Assembly (NCBI GenBank): GCA_014529385.2
Contig: CM043959.1
Coordinates: 54,936,253-55,000,252 of the forward strand
Reading direction: 5' to 3'
Length of the DNA stretch: 64,000 bases
Source of the DNA: Adiantum capillus-veneris
Taxonomy: Eukaryota > Streptophyta > Polypodiopsida > Polypodiales > Pteridaceae
Shown here: piece after piece, positions 44,042-55,012 of the stretch
How the letters are laid out: each line of letters opens with the position of its first letter
Position numbering within the stretch: the stretch's first letter is position 1
The notes under the pieces: model-generated
The model's input: the letters and a program-made list of their open reading frames with translations, nothing else
Databases searched by the model: none
Told to the model about the DNA's origin: nothing
Program-made: the position numbers and the translations under genes

Positions 44042-45016
44042 ATCTTTCGTGCTCAGAAAGGATGGAACCTTCGCAGCACTTTCAACAATCGCACATGGCG
44101 TCTTTCCCGTTGAAGAGTGTATCGTGTTATTGTAGGCAAATTCCACCAAAGGTAAGTTCTTTTCCCATTGAGTCTTCTGATCCGAGATACAAGACTTCAA
44201 TAAATCTAAAATCACTGAATTGGCAATCTCAGATTGCCCGTCGTTCTGCAAGTGGAACGATGACGAGAACTGCAACTGCGTGCCAATGTTCTCCCAAATT
44301 GCCTTCCAAAACAAACTCGTAAATCTGGGGCCTCTGTTAGAGACAATTGTCTCAGGCATGCCATGTAATCTGAAAATCTGGGCGATAAACAGTCTCGCTA
44401 AGTGATTCGGCTTGACTGTTTTCTTCAATGGAATGAAATGAGCCTGTTTGCTAAATCTGTCAATAACAGTCCAGATACCATCGTGACCACTCTGTGTTCT
44501 CGGGAGATCAAATATGAAATCCATCGCTATACTTTCCCAGGGGTGAGTGGGTATGGGTAAAGGCTGTAACAATCCGTGTGCTTTATGCCTGTCAAACTTG
44601 ACCTTCTGGCATACCAAGCAACTGCGCACAAACTCTTCCATATCTTTCTTGAGTCTCGGCCAAAAGAAATATTTCTCTACCCCTTTCATGGTGGTAGCAA
44701 TGCCGCGGTGACCCGTATAAGGTGGACAGCGGCATTCAGTCATAACCTTCTCCCTCAATGGCTGTGTAACGCACACCATAGTCTTTTTCATGAAGTAGCC
44801 TTCCCGAAGGGAGTATCCAGCTACTGTCTCCCTATCCCTTAGCCGTGTGAAAATATCTGCAAAATCTGTATCTATGGCATATTGATCGACCATATCCTCG
44901 AAGCTCCTATGATGTATCGTGGAAATAGCCAGAACCAACGGTTTCCGAGACAAAGCATCTGCCACCACATTCTTCTGTCCCTGCACATGGACAATCTGGA
45001 AGTGGAACTGTGACAA
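44042..45016 (-). pseudogene. E10 RNase H end and complete integrase core
   Basis: One frame: VVADALSRKP, zinc region (PPYTGHRGIATTMKGVEKYF, CLVCQKVKFDRHK), first Asp (AMDFIFDLPRTQ), the segment missing from E1 and E9 (SGHDGIWTVIDRFSKQAHFI, PLKKTVKPNHLARLF), second Asp region (IVSNRGPRF, where the catalytic Asp reads Asn), and Glu (NDGQSEIANS). The Asp-to-Asn change would by itself abolish catalysis. Ends at the amber codon 44039-44041. Confidence 0.88.
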
Positions 45017-45025
45017 GATGTTCGC

Positions 45026-46278
45026 TCACCGCATCTGCTTTTCCGAAAGCTGCTTCATTGACAAGAAGTAGCGCAAACTCTGATGGTCTGTGAAGATAGT
45101 GAAATCCGCTCCGAGTAGGTAATGCCGCCACTGAGTAAGAGCATGGATAACCGCCAAAAGCTCTTTCTCATAAATCTGTGCTGTCATCTCCGGCCTAGAG
45201 AACAAACGACTCTCGTAAGCTATGACATGGCCTTCTTGCATCAAGACCACACCCAGACTACGACCACAAGCATCACAATATACTTCGAATGACTTCTGCA
45301 AGTCCGGCAAAGTCAAAACAGGTCCCGTAGTCAATTTCTCTTTTAATGTTTGAAAGGCAGTCACCTCTGTGGGTCCCCACGAAAAAGGTACTCCTTTCTG
45401 TGTCAAGATATGCAAAGGGGAAGCAACCTCTGCAAACTTTCGTATGAACCGCATGTAGTACGAACACAGTCCCAAGAAGCTTCTAACTTCGTGGACATTC
45501 TTCAAGTCGGGCCAATCACGGATAGTCTCTATCTTGGCCGGATCCATTTTCACTCCTGCTGTGCTGACACAATGTGTCCCAAAAAGTGTAGCTTTGGTAG
45601 GAAAAATTCACTTTTCTTTGCATTAATCACTAACGTGTGATATCGTAATGCCTGAAAGACTTGAAGCAGATGATCTCTGTGTTCTGCCTCATTCTTGGAG
45701 AAAACAATGATGTTGTCAAAGAAAGTGCGAACAAATAGCTTGTACTCTCGAAAAATCCTGTCCATCATCCGGTTAAATGTCGCAGGAGCATTGGTTAAGC
45801 CAAAAGGCATCACCAAAAACTCAAATAACCCAAAAGTTGTCCAAAAAGCTGTCTTGTAGATATCTCCTGGCGCTATCCTGATCTGATGATATCCACTCTT
45901 CAAGTCAATCCTGCTAAAGCACGAGGATCCCTGTAACCTGTCGAGTATATCATCGATCCTAGGAATCGGAAATCTGTTCTTGATGGTGATTTCGTTGAGA
46001 GTGCTATAATCGATGCACATTCTCCAAGATCCGTCTTTCTTTAAAACCAACAACACTGGAGAGCAATACGGTGAAGTACTAGGCTGGACAAGACCCTTTT
46101 TCAAGAGGTCTTTCACTGGGTTCATAATCTTTTCTTTCTGTACTCGGCTCACACGGTAAGGTGGCCGATTCGTTGGCGTGCTTCCAGGTATAAGATCAAT
46201 GGTTTTATCTTCAGGCCCTCTAAACAGCAATCGACATGAGTGTGGAGAAAAATCTTTGCGTTCTTTTGTCCAGGTCAA
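45026..46278 (-). pseudogene. E10 reverse transcriptase and RNase H start
   Basis: RT in 45550-46278: CIDYSTLNEITIKNRFPIPR, SRIDLKSGYHQIRIAPGDIY, MPFGLTNAPATFNRMMDRIF, FFDN in VRTFFDNIIVFS (second catalytic Asp changed to Asn). It overlaps by a few bases, in another frame, a second stretch (45026-45553) with KMDPAKIETIRDWPDLK, the connection SYYMRFIRKFAEVASP and RNase H (EVYCDACGRSLGVVLMQE, FTDHQSLRYFLSMKQ). The frameshift lies near 45550, next to a gtgctgacacaatgtgtc region. Confidence 0.88.
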
Positions 46279-46822
46279 AACATATTCAACCTTTATCCAT
46301 CGTTCGGTTGTCTCCCAGAAGAACGAGTAAAGTAACTGAAGTTCATCAAGAAAAATTCTCTGAGCCCTTCATTTATCAAAGTCGCTTTCTCGGCCCGGTA
46401 GCGAACCACGGCGTAGTTCTTGTGGTACCAAGGGATCCTGAGCAGAACGTCACTCGCGTGCCCTGAACACCCGTGTCATTGCAAACGAAGTTTGCCAATG
46501 CTCGGTGTAATGGCAACATCCCATCCGGGTGCCAGTCGAACTACCTCCGCCTGTGGCGTGAGTCTGTCAGGCGTAATTCCAAATCGAGCCGCCAATTCCA
46601 AGTGAAAGGAAGTTGGCCTTGGCTCCTTCAAAAGAGCTTCCTGATCCTTCACTTTGCCCCAAAAGTGGAAAGTTTGTACTTTCATTCATTAGATTCGGTG
46701 CAGGTCCCACGCCATGTGGTACCAATTCTGCTTTTCTATCTGCCTTTTCTGCCACATTCCTCAGCTGCTCTCGAACTCTCAGGCCTGTCGTCGTTCTTTA
46801 TCATTCTGTTCATTTTGTGCCT
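46279..46822 (-). pseudogene. E10 protease region with frame-swapped active site
   Basis: FHFWGKVKDQEALL, then KEPRPTSFH in place of the expected catalytic loop, then LELAARFGITPDRLTPQAEV and GWDVAITPSIGKLRL. GAKANF survives in the next frame. Identical in kind to E1 and E9. Confidence 0.75.
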
Positions 46823-48318
46823 TTTTAGGACACTTCGCGGAGATATGTCCATGTTCCCCGCATCCAAAGCACTTCCCCTCTCTGATGAAGCGAGCTCTCT
46901 CCTCAGGAGTAAGCTTGGGTCGTGCATCCTTCTTCTTTGGGTTGCTCTTTTTCTTTCTACTTTCATTCCCAGAAGTCGTTGTGTCATGGCCTCATCTATG
47001 GGGTAGGTCAGACTGCCAGAGTGAATGGCAAAGCCCCGCTTCGCATGACTTATCAACTCCTGAATAGAAGCTGACTTCTGTTCCAAGCAGTGATCTCGGA
47101 TCTCTGTAGGTAGACCCAAGGTAAACCGCTCAATCTGTTCTCTGAATGAGATCGTCTTGAATGAAGAAGGGGGTAGAAAAGAGCTCCATAATCTTTCACA
47201 ATAAGTATTTACTGTATCGCTCTTGGTCATCCGAAGATGGTTTCAAGCAGCACGTATATCTCGTTCATATTCTTGCGTCAACCAAGAAGAAATAAAAAGC
47301 TTCTTAAATTTCAGCCATTTAACTGGCGCAGTCTTGTTTAAAAGAAGCGTGGACCACCAAGTACGAGCATTCCTCTTATAGTAAGAGGCAACTCTCCGAA
47401 TCTTGGAGTGCTGTGAATAGCGTCCTCCCGCGAAAGCGATGTCAAACTGCTGTATAAAAGACAAAGCCTTCGAAGCATGTGGGTATCCTGAAAAAGTATC
47501 AAACTTGATCGAGTGGCCACCTTCCTTAAACTCTCGGACTTTCTTGCTTTTATCTTCGAGAAAGTCATACTGGTTAGCTTTGTAAAAAGAAAATTCTTCT
47601 TGTTCGCATAAAAGTTTCTGTCATCGGAATCTGAGCTGTCTGTAGACGAGTCCTCAGTAGAACTATCAGTAGACGAGTCCTCAGTAGAACTGTCAGTCTG
47701 TGGGCGAGATGTAGCCTTCTTTGCCTTTTTCTTGCCCTTTCCGAAGCTTTGTTTCTTGCTTCGCTTTTTACCTTTTCTGTCTTCTTCGCTCGAATCCGAG
47801 GAGCTAGAAGAACTGTCAGAAGAAGAAGAACTGGGTACTCCTTCAAATGGAACACGCTTCTTCTGTTTCTTTGCCTCATGAAATGTCGACCGACGACCCA
47901 AATATCCCGGGAAGTCAGTGCTTTTCTTCTGCTTTTTGCCGTGCTTTTTGTCTTTCTTTTGCACGTCGAAAAGCCAAGCAATCCGTGCATCAACCACGTT
48001 CTCCAGTTCCTTCTCCGTATATTTCTTGGAGGCAGAAGGTTTCTTGAGAGCGGGTTTCGGGAGTGGTGTTGTGGTTCTCTGCCACTCCGTCTGTACCTCT
48101 TCCAAAGAGGTCTGGTTCATATATTTTGCCATCTTCGGGTCCTTGGCAAAATTGAGCATCATCTTTGTGGCATCGCCAATCAATTGACGACGCTCCATCT
48201 CTTGCTGCTCCGCCTGAGTAGGCCTAGGCGGGCCATACTCCACGCCAGAATCTTCGTTGTGATCCCTGCTCGCATCTCCAGATGCAGAGGGAGTCAACTG
48301 ATCATTGCCTGAAGCCAT
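46823..48318 (-). pseudogene. E10 gag with zinc knuckle
   Basis: Starts MASGNDQLTPSASGDASRDH (complement of 48316-48318). The first 230 codons are open: ERRQLIGDATKMMLNFAKD, KKYTEKELENVVDARIAWLF, DFPGYLGRRSTF, Ser/Asp-rich and Lys-rich runs and a repeated STEDSSTDSS unit. A 5-bp insertion near 47585 relative to E1 shifts the frame. Capsid text follows in other frames (FIQQFDIAFAGGRYSQHSK, SSWLTQEYERDIRAA, EQIERFTLGLPTEIRDHCLE). The knuckle near 46825-46880 reads CFGCGEHGHISAKC in its own frame, all four ligands kept. Confidence 0.87.
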
Positions 48319-48379
48319 AGGTGACGCGGGAAAAAAAAAATTCGGGGATCGGATTTCCCGTAGAAAAGAAATTGGCCGT

Positions 48380-48391
48380 GCTCTGATACCA
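48380..48391 (-). other. E10 primer-binding site (tRNA-Met type)
   Basis: Complement TGGTATCAGAGC, one base from the LTR. Confidence 0.94.
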
Positions 48392-48392
48392 C

Positions 48393-48934
48393 TGTAACAG
48401 ACTTGGACACTCCCAAGTCAAGAATCAACCGCGACATCACCAAATAACCACTTCAAAACAATTCACAGATCACAATAGATTTGCACTGGCCCGGCGGAGT
48501 TCCGTGCCTATAGATATTGGCCCCAAAGAGTGGCGCCCCTTTCGGTATTTCTTTTTATATTAATCAATCATCGAAGTACAAGAGAGTGGTTAGGGTTTCA
48601 CTCTCAGACTCTGCGTCCAGATGCTCTGAGAAGTGAGGCCCTCACTACTAATTTAAAGGTTACAAGGGATGCCCAAAAGCAGTGCCCCAAAAGCTTCAAA
48701 TCAAAAGAAATTGCTCTCTCTCTCTCTCTCGCTCTCTCTCTCTCTCTCAGAGAGTCAAAACTTGAAAGGAAAAGCATTCTCTCTCTCTTTCTCATTAAGT
48801 AGAGAAAAAGAGAAATTTGCGTCGCTCATCATTTTCAAATTAATAAAAAAAAAAAACCTCTGCGATTTTCGGAAATTAGGGTATCTGGCAGAAATTAGGG
48901 TTTCAGCTATCCACCACGTCATCACTTTGTGACA
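48393..48934 (-). repeat. E10 5' LTR (family 1)
   Basis: 542 bp, with a short (CT)n near 48714-48747 and the shared block near 48519-48554. Right end ctttgtgaca, then the target duplication aacga. Confidence 0.93.
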
Positions 48935-49231
48935 AACGACCTCCCGAGAAGGTGATGTCAAACTGCTGTATGAATCTAAGGGCTCGATGGGTGTCCTAGT
49001 AGCCTAAAAACATGTCAAACTTGTTGGTTTGATGCCCATCCTTGAACTTCTTGGTTTTCTTGTCCATGTGTTCACTATGTGAACTGTCTGTAGAGGATGA
49101 AGTTTCCTCCGTTGAATTGCTAGATGACTCCCTCTACGTTTTATTTTCTTGCCTTTCTGGCTTTTTCTCCGCTTCTTCCGCATGTTCTTATTCTCTCTGG
49201 AACTAGAGGACGACAAACTGTTGGAACTCTC
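48935..49231 (-). pseudogene. E7 gag segment between E10 and the LINE
   Basis: Continues the E7 capsid start (cctcccgagaaggtgatgtcaaactgctg, as at 41905) into an acidic Ser-rich and then basic stretch equivalent to the family 1 gag N-terminus. Interrupted at 49231 by the LINE, whose target duplication is aaactgttggaactctc. Confidence 0.8.
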
Positions 49232-49446
49232 AGTTGCTGCTGCTTCTCCCGCCCCGCAGCTCCCTCCTCGCGCTGAACCCTCTCCCACCTTGCCCCCCGT
49301 TGCCCCCTCTATCTTCCATCGCATTGCATCCCCTTGCTCGCCCGTCCCCTCCCTTGCCTACGCGCAGCTCTCGCTCCTTTCTCTCTAACGCTACCCGCAG
49401 CCTGCTGTCAGCATTGCCTGCCTCTTTCACTGCCGCCCACCCCGTC

Positions 49447-49448
<2 letters not shown>

Positions 49449-49486
<38 letters not shown>
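49449..49486. repeat. Poly-C run of 38 bases in the LINE 5' region
   Basis: An uninterrupted C-run followed by ccccacccc units. The length may be unreliable because such runs are error-prone in sequencing and assembly. Confidence 0.95.
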
Positions 49487-49489
<3 letters not shown>

Positions 49490-49746
49490 CACCCCACCCC
49501 ACCCCACAATCCTGTCAGAGATTGCGCCCCCCTCTCTTTTCTGTTTTTGGCCCCCCTGCTGGCTGCCAGTTCTCGCCTCATAATTCTCGAATTGGGGCAT
49601 TCCGGCTCTTCAGGGATTCGGTGTTTCTGCCTCGCCTATTGAACTCTTCTTCTTCAGCAACAGACACAGAATGGCGGCTTGTGCTCCACCCCAGAGGGAC
49701 TCTATAGAAGCCCCCTCGCCTGACACCGTGGGGCCAACCCTTAGAC

Positions 49747-50618
49747 TTGCTCTCGCGAGAAGAGCAAGCGAGCTTGATGGCCGAAGTGGAACGCTTGCAA
49801 GCCACTTCGGTTATCTGCAAGATCATTGGCACTCGGCCCAGTCGGGGCGAGGTCCGGGATCTACTTCAAGCCCGCCTTCTCTCGGATGTGGGCAAGATCA
49901 TCGATGTCCAGATCCGCGGGAGAGAGTACTACCAGATAGAGTTCGAGTCTTCAGAGATGACGGCCAAGGTGATTTCGATTAGCCATCTTGGCATTCGAGT
50001 AGCTCGAGCTTACTTCAGACGATGGCATTATGGATTTGACCCTACTACAGATGTGCTTGAGGAGGATGTCGACTTGCCGATTTCGATCTGCTTCCCAAGC
50101 CTGAGGCGAGAGTACCTCCCTCTTCTCCCCAGGATTGGTTCCATGTTCAGGACAGTTCTGCAGTCTCCGCGCACTGCGACTTCAGTTGTGGCCAAGGCCG
50201 CATGTTTACCTATTGTGCGGGTTCTTGTTCGAGACACACACTCTCTCTCCCGAAGGTGGTACTACTGCCTCGAGTGAGTGGGGGCTTGATCAAAGAGAGT
50301 GTAGAGTATTCGGGTCTCCCGAATGAGTGTTTCATTTGCACACAGATGGGCCATTTGGCAAAGGACTTTCCTCGCAAGAGACCTCGACTGACTGCGCATG
50401 CGCAGCCTCCCAAGGCCGAGCATGCCCAACAGCCAGATACACAGGACGCACAGGCTGGTGCCTCGACAAAGACCAAGGATCAGACAGATGACAGTTGGCA
50501 GCAGGTGCGTGGCCGTCGCATACAGGGGCGGGCTCGCCCCACTGCTCCCCCTTATGGCCGACCTCCTGCAGCTCAGCAGCCCTGGGCTCGGACAGGGAAC
50601 ATTTTTGATCCCCTTTAG
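49747..50618 (+). pseudogene. LINE ORF1 (DUF4283-like domain and CCHC knuckle)
   Basis: First part: MAEVERLQATSVICKIIGTR, LLQARLLSDVGKIIDVQI, YYQIEFESSEMTAKVI, ARAYFRRWHYGFDP and LPISICFPSLRREYLPLL, the pattern of the RNA-binding ORF1 of plant L1 elements. A frameshift near 50240 moves to SLPKVVLLPRVSGGLIKES and a zinc knuckle CFICTQMGHLAKDF, whose last Cys is Phe. A basic, Gln/Pro-rich tail follows. The true start is uncertain; upstream ATGs at 49671 are in another frame. Confidence 0.78.
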
Positions 50619-51535
50619 CTGGACTCGCTTGAGGAGTCCCTGTCGACTTCAGTTTTACCACCTCCACCTCCTCCTCCCTCAGACGCTGCCGCTCCGCCTC
50701 CCCTGTTTCCTTCCCCTCCTCCACCTCCACCCTCACCTCCCGTCCCTCTCTCCCCGGTGGGGTCCAAAGCCTCATGTCCTGACCCTTCCTTCACTCCTCC
50801 TCAGACGCAGGGGACTGGACACACGTCTACCGCGAGGTGATCTCTTGGTAGTACTTTCGCTACGAGCCGTGTGGCTCGGGAGGGACATCCCCATCTGAGG
50901 CCGCCTTTTCTGGTGCAGACTTCTCCTATTGAAGCAGTCCCTAGAGGTTTGACTAGCTTTGACATTTGCAGACGCTGGGACTTCTTCGACTACAACTTCA
51001 CACGATTCTTGGGTGACTCTTCTCCTGACCTGGAGGAGGCTTGCTTTCGATTCCATGTCCTCTTTCTTGCAGATCGAGGCATTGAGGCTTTGGACACATC
51101 GGTGGGTTTCTCCTTCCCGCTATGCGGTAGGGATCCTACAGAGTGGACCACCTGCACATAGTTCTTGAGTGGTTCCAGATTCAAGCTACCGAGTTCTCAC
51201 ACCACACATGGGACTTAGGGGTGATAGATCTGGTACAGACACTTTGGCCTCTTGCCAACTGCAGTGTGACACCACCGGATGCAGCAGGTTGCTGGCACAT
51301 TGTGGTGCATTTGTTTGCTGACACTCACCCTCCTTGTTATGTATTTGTACATGAGGATTCTTGGACAGAGGATGTAGCCCTACGGGCTGCATGCTTGGCT
51401 TCGGCTTTGGTGGGACAGTCACTCCATATGCGCTTGTCTAGAGGTCGTTTGGATGCGGATTACTCCCATTTCAAAATGGCCTAAAGATAGCGACGTTGGC
51501 TGATGTTGCAGTATCTGTTTTCTCTCACTGACTCG
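50619..51535 (+). pseudogene. LINE ORF1 C-terminal part / inter-ORF region
   Basis: Proline/serine-rich text to about 50870, then fragments without known motif, including a 113-codon frame at 51143-51484 (GCWHIVVHLFADTHPPC, ALVGQSLHMRLSRGRLDADY). Some plant LINE ORF1 proteins have long variable tails, and I place it there by position only. Confidence 0.45.
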
Positions 51536-51732
51536 ATGAGGATCATCTCATGGAATGTGCAGGGATTAGGAGGGCCTTAGTTTGAGCGTCAAGAGGGGTC
51601 AGTTGCGTCAGGAGCTTTTGCGATGCATTATGGGTGGTGAGATTGATATTCTTATGCTACAGGAGCATCATCTGTGTGAGAGCCGCATTAGACGGTGTGG
51701 TCAGATTTTGCGTGGTCGCTATGAGACTTTTT
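51536..51732 (+). pseudogene. LINE ORF2 endonuclease, N-terminal half
   Basis: ATG at 51536: MRIISWNVQGLGGP is the start of an AP-type endonuclease. After an early frameshift, ELLRCIMGGEIDILMLQEHH (metal-binding Glu in LQE). Cut at 51732 by E12. Confidence 0.85.
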
Positions 51733-52058
51733 TGTCACGTGACACATCTAACCCTATATGTCCGTGGACAAGCTACAACATGATCAGGGTTCAGTCAAGT
51801 CCAGTCAGTCTAGATTAGAAGTGATCTGGCACTTTTGTGAGTCTATTCGTAGACCGTGCATGCCCAGTCACTTAACATAGATGCATATCCTCCGGTTGCA
51901 CACAGCATGATCATCAGTATTCCCATCAGAATCCATTAGAATCAGTTAGGGGATTTTTCCAGTGATTTTAGCCTATTTTCCCTATTTTTGACATTTTCCA
52001 CTTATTATTTTTAAGTGACTTCCCAACAAAAGTAGGTAGGGCAATTTTGCTAAGTTTG

Positions 52059-52065
52059 TATATAA
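52059..52065 (+). promoter_or_regulatory. TATA box of E12 LTR
   Basis: TATATAA in ttgtatataagc, conserved at 55339-55345 in the 3' LTR. It gives a U3 of about 330 bp and an unusually long R-U5. Confidence 0.65.
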
Positions 52066-52741
52066 GCAAACCCAAGTTAGCACTAAATGGCAGAAGAGGC
52101 AGCAGGAGCACATGCTCAACAGGCACCTTCTCAGTAGAACCCCCAAGTGACCTAGCGTTTTTGCTCCAACTGCAAACAACCTAGCGTTTTTTGACCAGAT
52201 CAGCCAGTGATTTGCACTTGCAGATTCCGGCGACAGCAAGACCTCAGATCAGCCCTAGCGTTTTGCATTTGCAGAGCCACGGTGACAGAAACACAGATTT
52301 TCAGCCCTAGCGTTTTTGCATCTGCCAGCAACCTCAGCGTTTTGTAGATCTATCGTGACAGAATCAGCCCTAGGACCAGCGTTTTCAGTTTTCAGCAGTT
52401 AGACATTACAGATCAAGTCCCGAACCTCGTAGATCTCACCTTCCTGCAGCAGTTCCTCGCCGCACGGTCAGTTTCCGCAAGGTTTACAGTTTCAGCCCGG
52501 AAAACGCAGATTTCAGCATCTGCGTTTTCAGCGCGTGGTCGTCGCATCATCGTCATCGACATAGAGTTAGAATTCAGCAAATAGAAGATTAGTAGATTTC
52601 AGCCCATAGCGTTTTTGGACAGCAGTAGAAAGATTGCAGATTTCAGCCCTTAGGTCGACTTCGTCATCATCGTCGACATAGCCTAGACTTGCATCAGTCT
52701 CATGCATACCATTTGTACCAGATTGTGCAATCATAAGTAGA

Positions 52742-52763
52742 CCACTCTCGCCGACGAGAGTGG
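52742..52763 (+). other. Conserved hairpin in E12 R/U5
   Basis: CCACTCTCG and CGAGAGTGG form a perfect 9-bp stem around a 4-base loop. The 3' LTR (56041-56062) has the same stem with one loop change. It would be present in the RNA leader. Confidence 0.7.
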
Positions 52764-52987
52764 GGCCTTCGGAGGAGGGTTTTACAACGTCTTTGGTGTT
52801 GTATCTCTCTATCTCTCAGTCTCATACACTTGCATGCACAGTGTCCATTCACTTTGTTTGTGATCATAGCATTCTCTCATTAAAAATGGAAGGCTCTACC
52901 TTCCATAAGAACAAAAGGAACCTTGAACACAGTTCGGAGCACTCATCTTAAGCAAAGCGTAAATATTCATTCCGCTGCATCTAACGT

Positions 52988-52999
52988 TGGTATTTGAGC
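52988..52999 (+). other. E12 putative primer-binding site
   Basis: TGGTATTTGAGC, one base after the LTR; 10 of 12 positions match the tRNA-Met site. Confidence 0.65.
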
Positions 53000-53482
53000 T
53001 TTGGCAGTGTTCTGTATCACTCAAGGAAAGCACCACAAGAACCACAAGAATTTTTTTTTGCTTGTTGCGGTTGCACGAACTCAAGTTCGCTTGGGCGTGT
53101 CGATTCCTGATCGTGTTTTTTGAAGAGTGACAGGAATCCCAAGAAAGGACTTGTCCAGCCTCCCCTTGTGTCTCTTTTCACTCATTGAGAGCGGACCGTG
53201 CACTTAGCGGTCGGCCAATCGACGTGAGGTGGGAAAAAGCAACCTTGGCGTGAGCCCAAGGCCGCCTAGGGGTGCGCCCGCGGAAAAGAGTAGAACTCGG
53301 GTGAAGAGAAGATCCTTCTCAAACGCGTTTTGCAAGCGAAAGAAAACCTCAAGAACCTCAAGAACCTCAAGACCCCCAAGAACGCAAAGTTCCTTGTGAA
53401 CTTAAGAACCCAAGACCACAAGAATCCACAAGAACCCCCGACTTTAGAATGGTAATCACTTGAAGCGGAATGGATACTTCGC
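53000..53482 (+). other. E12 leader between PBS and ORF
   Basis: About 480 bp, no domain. It contains short direct repeats of caagaacct (53345-53380) that extend in degraded form to about 53440. Confidence 0.6.
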
Positions 53483-55001
53483 TTGGAGGTGATGAGCATG
53501 AGAGAGGCGAAGAAGAATTTTCCCCATCAGGAGGTTTTTCAGACCCTTCCCCATCTACGACAAGGATTGCACTTAACTCCTATGGAGGCTTTCGCCAAGA
53601 GGATGATGGAGAGGAAGTTAGAAAGCGAAGAAAGAATAGCAGCCATAGAGTGCAAATACCAAGAAAGAATGGAAGCCATAGCGCGTGAGAGCGAGCAAGC
53701 ACACTTGGAAGCCAAAGCAAGAGAAGCAAAATTTGATTGCGAGAACAAAGAAAGAGAAGCAAAATTTGATTGCGAGAACAAAGAAAGAGAAGCAAGATTT
53801 GATCGCGAGAACAAAGCAAGAATGCAAGAGTTCTTGCAACTCTTTTCTCAAGTTCAGGCATAGATGCAAGAGAATCAGGAAAAGGAGACTCTCTCAGTCT
53901 CTTCTTCTCCAAAGCATGACACACATGATTTGCATGATGATTTGATTGACAATGACAAGCATGATGATTTGCATGATCAAGATGTGATTTCTCACAAGCA
54001 TGATGATTTGCATGATCAAGATGTGATTTCTCACAAGCATGATGAGTTGCATGAAGATGATGTGATTGTTCACAAGGATGATGTGTTAGTGGATGCTTTT
54101 TCTAGTGAAGCTAACCTCGTTGTAGATTCGATCAATCACGAAGAACCGATCTTGGCTTTCGAGTCAAGGCTCCAAAGAACCCCCACAAGACGATTCGATC
54201 CCTCAAGAAGAACCGATCTTGGCTCTCGAGCCTAGGTCTCAAGAACCCTCACAGGAAGTATTATGTGTTCGCATGATTGATACACACGCATTGTTCGAGT
54301 GTTTCATTCGTGATCGTTTCCTGTATTTTAGTCAGCGTCTTTATGTGATCCCTTTTACTAGGCATGACATATTGTATGTTGAGCACGTTTCACTCATGGA
54401 TGAGCACGAATTTATGCGGATTTTTCATGAAAAGCTGAAAAGTATGTATGTAAGGAAGTCACATTCCATGTCTCTTCCTTGGCATGACACAATTTCCGAA
54501 CGAGCACATGAAAGTATGAGCACCAAGCATGGGCATTTCCATTGTGAATTGCCAAAGTTGATTGCTCTAGATCATAAGAGAAAGATTCGATCTCATTGTT
54601 TGTATGTGTTTGATGAACGGGTGTTTACTCCGTCTCTAGGCTCATCTACATTGCATGCACAGTCTTTGAGGAAGACAAGATTTTTTCCATTCACTTTACA
54701 TGGAATGGGTATGTTCATGGTTTTGTGTTGGAAATGGTTTCAAGAATTTTCAGCCATGGAGATTCTTGAAGAAGAAAGAAGTATGACTATCGACGAAGTT
54801 GAAGCATTTAAGGAGCCACAGAAGACTTTGTGTCGCTTTCCGCGCGGCCCAAATAAGCAAGCGTTGCAGACCTTTATGAAGTTCAAGTACTGTACGACCC
54901 ACACATCAGAGTGGGCCGGCGAAGAGTCCCTTCCAGGATTCCGGATGCTATTGGCGATCTCCCTCGACGCCATACAGTTCGGTACTAGTACCTCACATTG
55001 A
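53483..55001 (+). pseudogene. E12 long ORF of unknown function
   Basis: About 500 codons when read through one TAG (near 53861) and one frameshift (near 54175). N-terminal third: charged, very likely coiled coil, with three copies of an 11-residue unit (AKFDCENKERE) and a MQEFLQLF motif. Middle: acidic His/Asp repeats (HDDLHDQDVISHK, twice plus a variant), then a short EEPILA repeat. C-terminal 250 residues: no low complexity (HALFECFIRDRFLYFSQRLY, RHDILYVEHVSLMDEHEFMR, MGMFMVLCWKWFQEFSAMEI). No zinc knuckle, DxGA, RT or integrase motif. By position it is gag-like, but I do not recognise it. Confidence 0.6.
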
Positions 55002-55012
55002 AAAGAAGGAGA
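55001..55012 (+). other. E12 polypurine tract
   Basis: AAAAGAAGGAGA immediately before TGTCACGTGAC. Confidence 0.85.

Larger units (their letters stand above)
42062..48934 (-). mobile_element. E10: Ty3/gypsy chromovirus, family 1, full length
   Basis: 6,873 bp with LTRs 42062-42684 (3') and 48393-48934 (5'), bounded by a perfect target duplication aacga at 42057-42061 and 48935-48939, in the gag of E7. It is the only family 1 copy here with the complete integrase core. It still has the amber codon in the integrase tail, the frame-swapped protease, and further frameshifts. A 173-bp MITE lies in its 3' UTR. Confidence 0.94.
51733..52986 (+). repeat. E12 5' LTR
   Basis: 1,254 bp. After the TATA box there are many repeats of the phrase agccctagcgtttt. 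Near-identical to the 3' LTR, with some indels (for example extra gtcgtcatcaacatc triplets in the 3' copy). Confidence 0.92.

Noticed and set aside
47749-48312. 187-codon plus-strand frame across E10 gag
   Set aside because: Antisense to the gag frame with its own start and domain text. The Arg/Leu-rich content mirrors the Lys/Ser codons of gag.
49671-49982. LINE ORF1 starting at ATG 49671
   Set aside because: That frame loses the DUF4283-like text; the conserved wording is in the frame entered at 49747.
53940-54090. Possible CRISPR-like direct repeats
   Set aside because: The units are adjacent, without unique spacers, and lie in phase within a reading frame of a plant retroelement.
54219-55001. 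Reverse transcriptase or integrase in E12
   Set aside because: No palm motif, DDE spacing or HHCC signature could be found in any frame of the interior.
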